DNA from: Glandiceps talaboti
Lineage: Eukaryota > Hemichordata > Enteropneusta > Spengelidae
Reading direction: 5' to 3'
DNA length: 64,000 bases
NCBI RefSeq assembly: GCF_964340395.1
Contig: NC_135551.1
Span: forward strand, 31,676,455 to 31,740,454
Both the position numbers and the translations under genes were made by a program. The notes below the pieces were generated by a model that was not told the origin of the DNA, did no database searches, and saw only the letters and a list, made by a program, of their open reading frames with translations. Shown piece after piece: positions 13,023 to 26,229 of this stretch (position 1 is the stretch's first letter; each line of letters opens with the position of its first letter).

Positions 13023-13166
13023 ATGGCGACTTACATGAAATCACGCCAACTCTCGTTTCCCAGTTACAACATTGTTACCGTTGAGGGCGACCTGAAAATA
13101 TATGGTATCGAAACATCATTCCTATCGGCTATATATGGTACAATGCATGCCATGACATCGATACAG
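13023..13166 (+). CDS. Possible first coding exon of unknown gene
   Basis: ATG in good context (caaaATGg), 48 codons beginning MATYMKSRQLSFPSYNIVTV and ending MHAMTSIQ, then a possible donor CAG|GTGTGT at 13,166. I do not recognise the protein. The case for it is position (head-to-head with OSCP1 exon 1), start context, and a frame that ends neatly at a donor in phase 0. Downstream of the donor the sequence passes into repeats and retrotransposon debris, so the next exon is not visible. It may instead be a 5'UTR or a chance frame. Confidence 0.35.
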
Positions 13167-13199
13167 GTGTGTAGGCGTGAGTTTACAAGCACAAACAAT

Positions 13200-13590
13200 T
13201 TCTCTTGTCGTAGTGCAATCAAATATATTGTTTACATTGTATGGTTGCGCGAAAAAAATTCTAGGAACAAGAGATGGTCTGGGGAGCACATCATGCGCAA
13301 AACACATTGAATACATTTTTAACATTCTATTTGGATAGATCTATGGTTGCACGACATACTTTCTTGGATTGAGTGATGGTCCGGGAAGCTGGCACGAAAT
13401 ACATTTTTTTAAATACATGTTCTACATTCTTTGGTTGCACAAAATGCAACCTTCGATCGGGCGATTGTCAGGGAACTTGCACATTCTGTGATTGCACGAA
13501 AAACATTCTAGAATCAGGCGATGGTCTGAGGAGCTTGCATTTAATACATATTTTACATTCTATGATTGCACGAAATGCATTCTGGGATCA
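13200..13590 (+). repeat. Degenerate tandem repeat (about 75-100 bp unit)
   Basis: About four or five diverged units, each with a tract like tctatggttgcacgaaa, then a 'ttctaggatc-gggcgatggtct' segment, then 'ggggagcttgcac', then 'aatacattttt'. Units start near 13,235, 13,340, 13,430, 13,485 and 13,560. The array runs directly into the reverse-transcriptase fragment, so it could be the 5' region of that element. Confidence 0.6.
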
Positions 13591-14200
13591 AACCAATTTG
13601 ATCCTTCAAACTACAGAGGAATTACATTGCTACCGACTTTGCAAAAACTCTTTGAATCGCCAACAACCATGGAAAATATCACATCCCCACAAGCAGGTTA
13701 TCAACCTGGTCAAAGTAATATTACTACAGCATTCTGTACCGGGATTCTGTATTGTAGAGACGATACTTCATCACATTGAAAGGTGTAGCAAAGTATTTAC
13801 GTGTACTGTTGTACAAATTGTACACCATGGGTGCGTAAATTCAAAACTTAGGAGGATCTTACAAAATATGTTCTATGGACAAAAATGTCAAATTGCCATT
13901 GATATGTGAATATCCTATATTTCAGGGTGTACGACAGGGAAGCATTCTTGCAACGACTCTTTTCCTAATTTACGCTAACAACCTCTTTGTTGAACACGAA
14001 AGTCACATTACAGTGGTGGGACAAGCTCTTCGTTGAACAAGAAAAGTCACGTTACAGTGGTGTCGGATGTTACATGGGTTCGCTATTTCTTGGTTCACCT
14101 GCTTTAGCAGACAACATTTCAATATTAGCATCAACTCATTCTACATGTCAGACAATGCTAAACTTTCAACCTCAAATTTATAATGTAGATTATTAGGTTT
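13590..14200 (+). mobile_element. Degraded reverse-transcriptase fragment
   Basis: Frameshifted pieces in correct RT order: DPSNYRGITLLPTLQKLFE (about 13,600), QAGYQPGQS (about 13,690), a stretch ending LRRILQNMFYG (about 13,850), QGVRQGSILATTLFLIYAN (about 13,925), and LADNISILAS (about 14,105) where an active copy has the F/YADD catalytic box. The aspartate pair is reduced to D-N and several frame breaks are present, so the copy is inactive. These motifs are typical of non-LTR retrotransposon RTs. Confidence 0.85.
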
Positions 14201-16183
14201 TGGAGAAACAACTTAGAGAATGCAATCGCTCTTGCCTGGAATCATGCAGATTGGACTTTTACATTTTGTCTTTTCAATCGTTTGACTTGATATGACATTT
14301 TAGAATAAACTGCAGTTCAAACTCATTGAAACTCATGTAGTTGGAAATAAGTACAAAATAGCTAGTAATATATATAATATATATATATAATGATGTAATC
14401 AATATATGCTGAATTAACTCATTTGACTCATGACTTAACTCTTGATTCGATTTGACTCAATTTTACTTGACTTACCTTTACTTGACCTTGACCTTGACCT
14501 TGACCTACCATTACTTGACCCAGCTTCAGCTTGACTTACCTTGACTTGACTTGACTTGACTTGACTTGACATTACTTGATATTACTTACCTTTACTTGAC
14601 CTGACATGAACATTTAGAGGGTGGGCAAGAGTACTTTGTACATAATAGGGCCATTTTATTTTTCGCTATTTGTCAAATAAAATCATAATCCAGTGGTCGG
14701 CATACTGCTTAATCAACTGTTAATTTTTACTGTAATCAGTAAAGGTACCACTTTTTGCGTACTCATAATTGAAAAATACATAAAACTGTACAGGTCCATA
14801 ACTGTACGATGTTAAACGGATTCAATAGAAGCAACACTAAATACGATCCGTCACATGTTCATATACCCAGGACTTTGTAAAAATAGCATTCATATCAGAA
14901 TACAGTGTCTTTTTTGTCCTTTTTTTTTTGGGGGGGGGGTCCCAGCCCACGAAGGTCAAAGTTTGTCGATGGAAAGGAAAGAATGAATGTTCCTCTTGAT
15001 CAGGGAATTTAAAGGTATCAATTAAAAGTAAATGAAAGATCGATCATTTATTTAATTGTCGGCCAATGTCATGGAATATTCGTAATGCAATGTTATGTAA
15101 TTCACTAACTTTAATACCACAAAGCTTAATAGGAGGATGGATGTATGATAAACCAAGCGGTAGTTCATTAGTTGTTACAAAGGTCTTAGACTGTCACTTG
15201 CTATTTACATTTCTGTAACTGTACATGTATTAATGTTGCACAGCTTGATAATGGTTTTGTTTAACACCGAGCTGTGCATAATCACCATTTCAAAACCGAC
15301 CTCATGGGTTCCCTAGGCCTGTTGCGAATACATTGTATATGCTAGTCTGGATGCCAACATGATCTCCAACCTAATGAGTGGAGGTGTAATCGTAATGATA
15401 CCGTATAGGAACTAGACTAAATATATGTATGGCATTCAAAATGATGCATTATACATTTACTACTTTATACTATTAATTCACATATTTCTCTATTTGTTCT
15501 TTGAAAAAGCAATATTTCTATTTTGTTTAGAAGGGCGTGATGATACGTCAATATAGCACCAGACCGCAGACCTTTGGTCCCAAAATTTCAAAACGTTTCA
15601 ACGACTGGAGAGAGACACCCCACTCGGTTGCTCATATTTCTCATTGTTGTAGTTCCATCCTAATTGTATTGTTTTATCTCCTGCTTTTAGAATTGCCTAT
15701 ATCTCTGAAAACATATTCAACAGACAGTCATTCAAAACAGTTTGTCGAAAATGTAAGGAGGCATTGACTGCTCATCTAACCATCAATATGTTGTCATGGG
15801 TTTTACAAGAAGTGGTAGATGTATTAGAATATGTATTCCTTGGACCAGCTATAATTATAAAACGTATATGTAATCTCCAGTTTATTTTCATCGTAATTCG
15901 TAAATTGTGTTTTTTCATCTTCGTAATTTGTCATTCAACACTTATTTTTTTGTAAATCGTACTGAGGGACACCCTTGCCCACCCTCAATTTAGAATACTA
16001 TATTTCAAACTAATGGACACAAAGTACAAATATCAAACATATTCTTGAATACATGCACTTCTGAAAACAATATTCAATAACTGAGCTTTAAACTTCAGTA
16101 ACAACTCCAAAGATCACAAAGCTGATGGAATCATGGTATATTATTTTCATATCAGTAACCAGTAATGCTGTACCCCCAAATAA
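14201..16183. other. Non-coding; possible old DNA-transposon remnant
   Basis: Contains a degenerate CTTGAC tract (about 14,440-14,600), a T/G homopolymer pair at about 14,920-14,940, and a 15-nt-class inverted pair built on gagggtgggcaag at 14,621 (plus) and about 15,975-15,990 (reverse). A short frame at 15,537-15,767 includes FNDWRETPHSVAH, weakly reminiscent of TTF-type hAT zinc-finger segments. This is not strong enough to call a gene. Confidence 0.35.
14440..14602. repeat. Degenerate TTGAC/TTGACC low-complexity tract
   Basis: Repeated ttgact, ttgacc and cttgac words with interruptions. Confidence 0.8.
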
Positions 16184-16184
16184 A

Positions 16185-16215
<31 letters not shown>

Positions 16216-16266
16216 GCGCGCGCACGCACACACATGCACACACATGCACGCACTCACACACACACA

Positions 16267-16314
<48 letters not shown>
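16184..16314. repeat. (CA)n/(CG)n microsatellite
   Basis: About 130 bp of CA repeats with an internal run of alternating CG (about 16,200-16,222). Alternating purine-pyrimidine of this kind can adopt Z-DNA. ORFs across it are artefacts. Confidence 0.97.
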
Positions 16315-16316
<2 letters not shown>

Positions 16317-17269
16317 TGTATTGACAATCTATATTAAACATCGACATATTGCAGTCTAACTCGGGGTATTCAATTCAAAGTATCGACTTCAAATATAGAC
16401 AATGCAAATTACAAGTACTACACAATATAATTTGATGCACATTCCTTGTTTGACTTACGGTTGCTGAGCTATTCACTGATGGCGATCAACCAGATACTTC
16501 AACAAAAAATGTTCATTTTGCAATAGTGTCAAGTCCGAGTATTTTCAGTCTAAGAGTGCACACAGTTCACTCTACTATCCAGGGATAGGAACACATCAAA
16601 TTATTTTTTGCTTCATTTCCAGTCTGGATAAAATGTCCCTTCTTAGAGTAACCAGACTTGGTTCATGCCACAAAAACACCTGTTACAGTGCACTGTGCTG
16701 TAAATATCACGAGGACATGCCCAAATCCTGCCTATTAGTATAACTCCATTTATCACAACACAGTGTGAAAACTGGGGGTTCTAACACTGTTAGAGGTTTG
16801 GCTTCAGATAATGACTATAAGCACTGACAGTAAATGTGATGGAAGAAATGAAAATACAGGTGTACAATGAAATGAAAAGAGGAAACTTCAGACGCGAGAT
16901 GGCTTCAACTTCACCCAGCCGTGCATACCCTGCAAGTGTCACAGTACTCACTATACCGAAGAAAAACAACAAATCAACAGCCCAGAAAACCTCAGCCACT
17001 CAAACATCGACACATCACGTCCTGACAGTCTGTTATTCGTCGCCATCCAGGGATAAGAGACAGTGGAACTTCAACTCAGCCAGCCACATCAACTGCGACC
17101 ACACCCGATCATTCACCTGTGTTTTGTCCAGACCTCAAAATCCAGCTTTGCCGTACATCAATCGAACATGTTAATTCTCTGTTTAACTCATTTGCATTTA
17201 ACGTAACAACTCAGTCACCTGTCAGTTCTATAACATGATAATTCACTACCAACTAATTTACATGCAAAA
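16315..17269. other. Non-coding, nothing firm
   Basis: No supported exon. A minus-strand frame at 16,790-16,999 encodes two hydrophobic stretches (LLFFFGIVSTVTLAGYA; FISLYTCIFISSITF), but flanking splice sites and homologous domains could not be shown. Confidence 0.4.
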
Positions 17270-17975
17270 AACTTTTCTACTTTAGTTATATTCAGCCCTT
17301 TTTTGATACTTGTTGCAACATATGGTCTCATGCAAGTAAAGGTGATATTGACAAATTATATAAACTTCAGAAGCGTGCAATCCGGCTAATTTTAAATATT
17401 TCTACCATTGAAATGCAATCCAAAGGGATTTCCAGTATTGACCTTTTTAAACGACTTCATATTTTACCACTTGAAAAGAGATTTCTATTTAATAAGTACA
17501 TTCTGATTTTTAAATGTCTACATAACCTGGCTCCTATGTACCTCTCTGACCTCCTTCATAAAAGGAGTTCAAGTAACCAAATGGGTACCCGTTCCTGCAC
17601 CAACAATCTTTTGTATTTACCATTTCCAAATTGTCGTATTTTTACTCAGTCATTTAGTTTTGAAAGCTCCAAACTTTGGAACATTTTACCTACTCACCTT
17701 ATCAGTATTACGAATTTAACTTGTTTCAAAAAATCTTTAAATTCATACCTATTTGAATCTCTTTAATCCTTTTACATTGTCTGTGGTCTTACAATTTTAT
17801 CTCTTTTACGTTTCATACTTTTTAATGTTTTTCAATTTTTATGTGTGTTACCTTGTTTTGTTTTTGTTGTTTGTATTGTGTACATTTGCTTTAGGGCCCC
17901 TGGGAAGATTAGGCTGGACCTAACAGGGTCACCCTTTTTCTTTTTTGAAATAAAAGTCGTTATTATTATTATTAT
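17270..17975 (+). mobile_element. 5'-truncated LINE, RT C-terminal part and 3' tail
   Basis: The frame is open from 17,281 to 17,766. It contains IQPFFDTCCNIW, KLYKLQKRAIRLIL, LHILPLEKRFLFNKYILIFK, CLHNLAPMYLSDLLHKRSS, SFSFESSKLWNILPTHL and a closing FKKSLNSYLFESL. This is the canonical end of CR1/L2/Jockey-like ORF2 proteins. A short 3'UTR ends in gaaataaaag and (TTA)n at 17,955-17,972, the usual 3' tail of these elements. There is no internal stop in this part, so it is a fairly young, 5'-truncated insertion. Confidence 0.9.
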
Positions 17976-19991
<2,016 letters not shown>

Positions 19992-20013
19992 TAGACAGAC
20001 AGACAGACAGACA

Positions 20014-20051
<38 letters not shown>

Positions 20052-20068
20052 CTGGCTGGCAGGCAGGC

Positions 20069-20115
<47 letters not shown>

Positions 20116-20154
20116 GACAGACAGGCAGGCAGGCAGGCAGGCAGACAGACAGAC

Positions 20155-20249
<95 letters not shown>

Positions 20250-20250
20250 G
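19992..20250. repeat. (CAGA)n/(CAGG)n microsatellite
   Basis: About 260 bp of tetranucleotide repeat alternating between cagacaga and caggcagg blocks, with two short inserted gagacaga and ctggctgg variants. Confidence 0.97.
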
Positions 20251-20673
20251 CTGGGAGGAGAGAACTAGAGAACGGGTTGGATCAGGAATGATAGTAAAAC
20301 AAGGGGAAAGGTATAGGAGTGAGATATAGGAGAACATATAAACATGTAATGCAAAGGACAATTTTAATTAATACAAAATAGATACAAGTCGTAGACCAAA
20401 TACATCAGACTACGTAATGACAACGAGTACATTTTCCAAATGCAACTGCATGGTGTAACTATTGAATATTCCAGTACGGGAAATAAGTGTTCAATGCTTT
20501 CTGAATATTTAAATACCATTGCATTCGGTATCACCTGAGATATCTCATCACATAAAGTGTTTCACAAAAGTATGATAACATATGCTGCCATCCCTTCAGT
20601 GGGCACTTAAAGTTCATATTTCTAATGTCTTTGTTAACTTTGCAAAATGTTGTTGTTGGAGAGTAGATGGTTA
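20251..20673. other. Probable 3' flank/UTR of the first Ig receptor gene
   Basis: Lies just downstream (minus strand) of the stop at 20,674. No clear polyadenylation signal was confirmed. Confidence 0.4.
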
Positions 20674-22551
20674 TCAAAGGTCTGTTGTTTGAGTTGAGTA
20701 ATACCTTGGTGTCTTGCCGAAAAGTGAATTCATACGGTCATACGGAGACCCAGTAGAAGCTGTAGAGTTACTTTTAGGTCTTACTTTAAAAGACTGTCTG
20801 TCCAACATTACGGAATCACGAGTGACTCTATATGTTGTTTTGAGATGATCTCTTGTCCTAACTTTCACTACAGTACAAACGACACAAACCATGAGTAAAA
20901 GAAAAAGAACAATTCCTCCAACGACAACGACTGAAATAATACCAGTAGAACTGAAACTAAACGTGTTATTCGTTGATAACACTGTAGAAGTGTCACGATA
21001 TTGCAATGTGGGTGTGGTTGGTGAGGAGCGGAGAAGTGTCAAAAGGCGTGTAGGGATGTTCCGTGGTATTGTCTGCTCTGCTGATACCCTTTCCTGACCC
21101 GTTGACATTCTGTCCTCTCGAGTTGTTGCCGCACGTTTTGTGATCGGAACAGGACTAGTACTGGAAATTTCTTGTTCAGAGTTCCGTCGCGTAGAAAATC
21201 TCGTCGAACTAGTTGGAGTTTTGAATACTGAACGACTGGTGTGTTTTGGCAGTGATGGCGTTATTGTAGTGATTGCTGTTGTTGTTGTTGTTGTTCGTTG
21301 TGGTGTTGTTCGTTGTGGTGTTGTTGTTGTTCGTTGTGGTGTTGTTTTTGTTAGTGAAATAATTGTTTGTGCTCTTGATGGCGGAAGTGCTGCTGTTGAC
21401 GTCGTTATTGTTGTTTTTGTGGCGGCGGTGGTGGTGGCGGTGGTAGTGGTGGTGGTGGTGGACGTCGGCGTCGTTGGTGGTGGTGGGGGTGGAGGAATAT
21501 TTACTATTAAATCCCCGGAGGCTTGTTGTGAAATTAGTCCAAACCTAACAAGGCATGTTATGGTGTAGTTGCCATTGTCTGATCGTGTAAGGTCAGACAC
21601 CTGGGCCGACCTGTTTCCGTTAGTCAATACAAGTGGAAAACTCCATCCGAATGACTCAGTATCAATCATCCAAAAATACCTGACGGGAAAATTGTTTGTT
21701 GATATATCACATGTAAAGACTGCATTATCATCAGGTGAGGAAATATATCGTGCTTCAGGATAAACTTCCATCTGTGGTTTATTGTACACGATGAAGGGAC
21801 CCACCTGACAGCTTCTCATCGGTAATTCTATTGTTGACTGAAGAAGTCTGCATTCAAACACTTTACTCGTGTCCTCTATGGTCAACGTGCGCTGAATATC
21901 CACAGAAACCAAATCACCAACCTTTGAAACCTGTTGCTTGACCGATTCAACTTCACTTGTACTGTTTGCAAACCACTTTAAAGTGACCTCTGGTAACCCT
22001 GGGTCAGATATACAAGATAAGGTCACAAGGTCACCCACGAAATAAATTCTGTCTCTCTGATAATTTGATTGACACAATGGATAGATATCTTGTGGAACAA
22101 CACGAACGGTTACCATGGCGATATCAGAGTTAGCAATAATGGTTTCACCGTCGTTCGATAATACTACACACATGTAATTCCCATTGTCATATTCCGCCGT
22201 TAAATATGATATATCAGATATAACTAAGTTATACTGGAATGTACCATTTTCATATTCTGCAATAGCGGCCATAACATATCGGCTAAACTCATCTTTTGGG
22301 CCGGAATTTATTATATCAGCTCCGTCACTAATCGGTATTCCGTTCTTAATCCACGACACAGTCTGATTTGCCTCCAGATCAGTCACTCGACAAATTAAAG
22401 ACACCACTGTCGACACGTCCGATCCATAGAACATTGTCGTAGTATAGTTGTCCGGCCCTTGAAGAAAAGTCGGCCTGCTGTCTCCCGTCTGACATTGTAC
22501 GTGGAAAAATCCAGCAAACAGCAAAAATAGCAAGGCATTTGAATCCATCAT
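20674..22551 (-). CDS. Ig-domain type I membrane receptor A (single exon, 625 aa)
   Basis: An uninterrupted frame from ATGATG at 22,551 to the stop at 20,674. A signal peptide (about 1-20; LLFLLFAGFFHVQC) is followed by three Ig-like domains: D1 about 25-150 (C54, W67, C128 in YDNGNYMC), D2 about 155-255 (C180, W193, C234) and D3 about 258-350 (C281, W294, C333). Next come a proline run, a long Thr/Ser-rich mucin-like stalk (about 352-535), one membrane helix (about 538-562, IISVVVVGGIVLFLLLMV) and a 63-residue tail. The tail contains SPYDRM (Y604), a YxxM motif of the kind bound by PI3K p85 SH2 domains. The ectodomain carries many N-glycosylation sequons. It is paralogous to the gene at 26,230: both have TVSW-x2-NG, IANS-x-A-x-V, YP-x-C and GD-x-VTL-x-C at matching places. 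No family name is assigned; a surface recognition or adhesion receptor is inferred. Confidence 0.85.
   Translation of the reverse strand: MMDSNALLFLLFAGFFHVQCQTGDSRPTFLQGPDNYTTTMFYGSDVSTVVSLICRVTDLEANQTVSWIKNGIPISDGADIINSGPKDEFSRYVMAAIAEYENGTFQYNLVISDISYLTAEYDNGNYMCVVLSNDGETIIANSDIAMVTVRVVPQDIYPLCQSNYQRDRIYFVGDLVTLSCISDPGLPEVTLKWFANSTSEVESVKQQVSKVGDLVSVDIQRTLTIEDTSKVFECRLLQSTIELPMRSCQVGPFIVYNKPQMEVYPEARYISSPDDNAVFTCDISTNNFPVRYFWMIDTESFGWSFPLVLTNGNRSAQVSDLTRSDNGNYTITCLVRFGLISQQASGDLIVNIPPPPPPPTTPTSTTTTTTTATTTAATKTTITTSTAALPPSRAQTIISLTKTTPQRTTTTPQRTTPQRTTTTTTAITTITPSLPKHTSRSVFKTPTSSTRFSTRRNSEQEISSTSPVPITKRAATTREDRMSTGQERVSAEQTIPRNIPTRLLTLLRSSPTTPTLQYRDTSTVLSTNNTFSFSSTGIISVVVVGGIVLFLLLMVCVVCTVVKVRTRDHLKTTYRVTRDSVMLDRQSFKVRPKSNSTASTGSPYDRMNSLFGKTPRYYSTQTTDL
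21255..21510. repeat. (GTT)n/(GTG)n coding microsatellite
   Basis: Trinucleotide-rich stretch that encodes the Thr/Pro-rich stalk of receptor A on the minus strand. It keeps frame because the unit is 3 bp, so copy-number change would lengthen or shorten the stalk without a frameshift. Confidence 0.8.
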
Positions 22552-23539
22552 AACACTGTACTGTAACGACTGGTGTTTTACTTCTGTTGGATCGTTAGAC
22601 GTTAACGTTGATGTTACCCGTATCCCAAGTTGACTGTAAATAGTTCAATTCCTCTACACCGACAGTTTTTCTTTGGTTTTCAAGGATATGTATTGTTGAA
22701 TAATGGATCGCGGCATAAGGTCGTTGATAGAGTTATGCCAGCCCACAATGCACATTCCAGGCTAGCAGACATCCGTGTTAGTGGAGGTTTACACCGGACG
22801 GGATATGTATATTTGATAGCCGTGTTCCATTTCCACCCACCCTGTCGGGGGTAAATATATATACCGGTAGAATGGCTTACCGTCATGTGGTTTTTTTCTA
22901 TATTCGTTTGTTTAGCTTCATCCTACCGCAAAGGAGTAGTAATTTAATCATTTTGACAATCTATTGTCTTCGTGAAAAAAATGAGTTTGTTTTATTAAGC
23001 TGCGTAAACTAATCGAGACACATGTATGCTAATGATCGGGTCACAATATCGACCTTGTCGTAAACTTGTTCCTGTTAGGGACTCGATAACGTACAAGCCA
23101 TGCAATCACAATACAAGTAAATTGTTTCTTTAGACAACCATGAAAAACATTTGCCTATAAACGAACAAAGATATTCTGAAATAAATGCGTATCAATATTT
23201 GGCAAATTTGTGCTGTTGTCTTGATCTGTAGACATCATCAAAGTACTGGTTTATTTGTGATAGTTTCATATCATTTCTGGTGGTTTTACTAATACTTAAT
23301 TATAAATCGTGACGCATTTTTATTGAAATCCAATAAACGAGTAGTGGGAACTTATTGTACGAGACTATCCTACAAATAGGTGTTTATCTGTATGACGTAG
23401 TGTGACGTAGTCTATAAAGATATGGTGACCCCATATTGTCATTACCTTTAAGGCTCCACTTTGATATGCCGGCAAATTTGGTGAAATGTGCATACGTGTC
23501 GTATTCGCTAGGAGTGTCCATCAGTGAAGATAAGGCGAA

Positions 23540-23890
23540 ATATGGTCGCACTATTCCTGATATTGTTTAAAGTTCTGTTAGGGAGCCTTCAGTACTTACC
23601 AGGGGAGGGAGAATTAGGGGGGGGGTATTTTTATTTACAGGTTTTCGGGGGATATGGGGAGGGTCACATTTTATTTTTACTCGTTATAACATCTAAGTAT
23701 GTCATTATTTTGTAATATAGTTTTCCATCACTGCCACATCGGTGATGGTTAGGGGTTAGGGGTTAGGGTTAGGTCAGAGTTAGAGTTAGGTACCGTAATA
23801 TCAGACTATGTCAACCAAATCGCTGCTTACAACCATGTAGTTAATTGTCAGTTGTGAGGAGAGAAGTGAGTCTCCCAAGAGTAAATTAAA
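23540..23890 (+). repeat. Dispersed repeat family C, copy 1 (with TTAGGG-like words)
   Basis: Shares gagggtcacattttatttt, a 'catcactgccac' segment, gttagggttagg-type words and then taattgtcagttgtgagg with the copy at 33,660-33,975. The order is the same and the divergence substantial. No coding capacity. Confidence 0.75.
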
Positions 23891-25321
23891 ACGGAAACAG
23901 TTGGCTAAGATATTTGGGATCTTGTGTTGACCTCTGTCTTGACAACGCCGGGATTGTACCGTATCATCTAGTCTTTGGGTGTTAGTGTTCTGGCTTTCAC
24001 AGTTTAGCCAATGAGATCCAAATACAGGTATTGATCAATACAGTTCCAATTGCACACATTTCACTATTGATGTATTTGTTGGGAAATAACAAATTACCTT
24101 AATCAATTTCAACGTGATGGCAGCAGTGGGATTATTTCCTAATTGATTCTGGGATTAGTGTTCTTTTCCATGTATGACAACATTTTAACTTTTAAAAAAA
24201 AATATTTCAACAGGGAAAGGTCATGTTTTAGATAAAGAAAATTAAGGGAGGGTCGCGTCATATTTTACGAAACAGCCCGGACCTGCTTTCCCCCGGCTCT
24301 CTCACCTTGTAATCGCTGAAGGCTCCATTATCGTCGATGTTACCCACTATCGTGAGTAGCATTTTTGTGAGATTATATGACCAACCCCATACCATATAAA
24401 TTAGAGTGTATCATGGCATTACTGTCGTTGCTTTGCTGGATTTCACCACTTTCGCTTTAATGCTAGTGACCATACCAATTGTTTTTCATGTTTTTTTGCA
24501 TGGTTTATTGTTTACAGATTACAATATCGGATCACCCCTATCGATTAAACTGAGTACCCTGCCACTGCAAGCGACTGCCACACGATAAAATAGTACAGTC
24601 ATGTACATTGTATTCTGAAGTATAGGGGACTTGTCATAGAAAACAATGGCAATACTTGTGAGAACACACAGTATTTCCGAATACGCCCTATACTGTAAGT
24701 CGTTTCGTCAAGCCCAACCTGTCTTCTCGAGAGCTGGTCGATAGGGCAGCATGCACAACACGTCGTTCCTTACACAAACTTGTAAAGCACAAAACGATAA
24801 AGACGTCTGAAAATAAAGTAAAAAGTTTGAATTTAGTCCATATTATGAATATCATAATGATTCCATAAATGTCTGATATCCAATGTTGTCAGTTGAATAC
24901 CTGTGTTTACTGACCATCAATAACATATTCAAGAAAATAGATCTTCCTGACTAATTTTATTTGTTAGTTAATAAACTATACTCCTTCTAGCCGAGATTTG
25001 AAAACTGTATATATCACGAAGAGCGCAAAGTACCATAGCTTTATCCTGTATTGACAATATAATAACACTGTTTGTGACAATAAAATGGTAGTAACACAAC
25101 CAAATGATTAAGAAATAAATTACAATGAAAAAAAAGCAATAGAGAATGTATTTCTATGAAAATGGCTTTTTTGTGATATAAATATAATCTAAACCTTCGC
25201 CCTATCGAGACATATTTAAATCATGTACGTGTATACTACGTAGTAAACATTAGTCATCGAACGAGGTGACCTATAGGTCACAGGTCATATACATGACATT
25301 ACGTGAACTCTGCCCAGCCAG

Positions 25322-25432
25322 AGGCTAGTCTCGGTTACCCTGACTCTCACCGCTTGGGGCTCTACTACGAGACCATCCAGACCAGTGGGTGGGTAGAGCC
25401 CCCAGCGGTGAGAGTCTGGGTAACCAAGATTA
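25322..25432. mobile_element. Hairpin element (possible short foldback MITE)
   Basis: The left arm (ggttaccctgactctcaccg, then cttggggctctac) pairs with the right arm (gtagagcccccagcggtgag, then agtctgggtaacc). The loop is about 40 bp, with only a few mismatches over about 35 bp. Confidence 0.7.
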
Positions 25433-25919
25433 CTTGAAATAGAGCTTTATACATAATAATAATAATTGATGATGGAAATCAAACAGAACATATTTATTGT
25501 TAGCATCATCAGATATATTACTTAAAGTTTTTTAAAAACTAAATTGGCTTCTTTGACTCTGTGATATGGTTACATTAACAACTTGTGACGCCACGAAGAA
25601 GCCGTAGCGTTTGGTATGCATGTCCGTTATACCATGGGCAGTGTCTAGCTATGCTCACTTACGACTATGGTTTCGAAAGCTTACATTTTTAACATGCCTA
25701 TTCTATCTGTATGAATAAGATTACATCGTCATATCTCAGGATATCGTAATGTTGAAATAAAAACAATTGACCCTACTTTGACACTGCTAGCTGTGTGACC
25801 AGTTTTATATGATCATATTAAAGGGTCACAAGCTGAGTTTGTAAGTTTTGTTTTAACTTGAATTGTAACTCGAGTGAAAGTACTTACAGAAAACCTCGAT
25901 TAAACTATTTTAGTATAAT

Positions 25920-26000
25920 GTTCCATGTAATAATAATAATCTTTATTTATACTGAACAGTTCTTTTTAAGTATATAAACACTTGTCTCCCAAGAAGTCCA
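25920..26000 (-). mobile_element. LINE 3' end (severely truncated)
   Basis: On the minus strand this reads ...cttcttgggagacaagtg..., cagtataaataaagatta and ends in (TTA)n. This is the usual 3'UTR/tail form of L2/CR1-like elements. No coding part remains. Confidence 0.55.
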
Positions 26001-26229
26001 GTGAGAGCCATCCCTCGTGGGTTCAGTGTAATGTCGATGTATGTCTTCGATAGCATTGTAAATCGTCTTGTGTCGTTGTTAGCAAAGTTGATAGAATATT
26101 AGGTGTTTCATTCACATTGCCAATAACAACCTTAGTGGCCATCTTTTTGTACGTGCAGCAAAAATCACCCCCCCCCCCCAAAAAAAGGGAAAAAATGAAG
26201 ACGAACTCAGCTTATGTCTCCCCCCACCT

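Larger units (their letters stand above)
22552..26229. other. Intergenic between the two Ig paralogues
   Basis: 3.7 kb without a supported exon. It holds a dispersed repeat with TTAGGG-like words (23,540-23,890), a possible second fragment of it (about 24,230-24,300), a hairpin element (25,322-25,432) and a LINE 3' tail (25,920-26,000). A C-run/A-run (26,168-26,187) lies just past the receptor B stop. Confidence 0.6.

Noticed and set aside
16790-16999. Minus-strand 69-aa ORF with two hydrophobic segments
   Set aside because: No ATG in good context, no splice sites shown, no recognisable family; an overlapping frame on the other strand is equally open.
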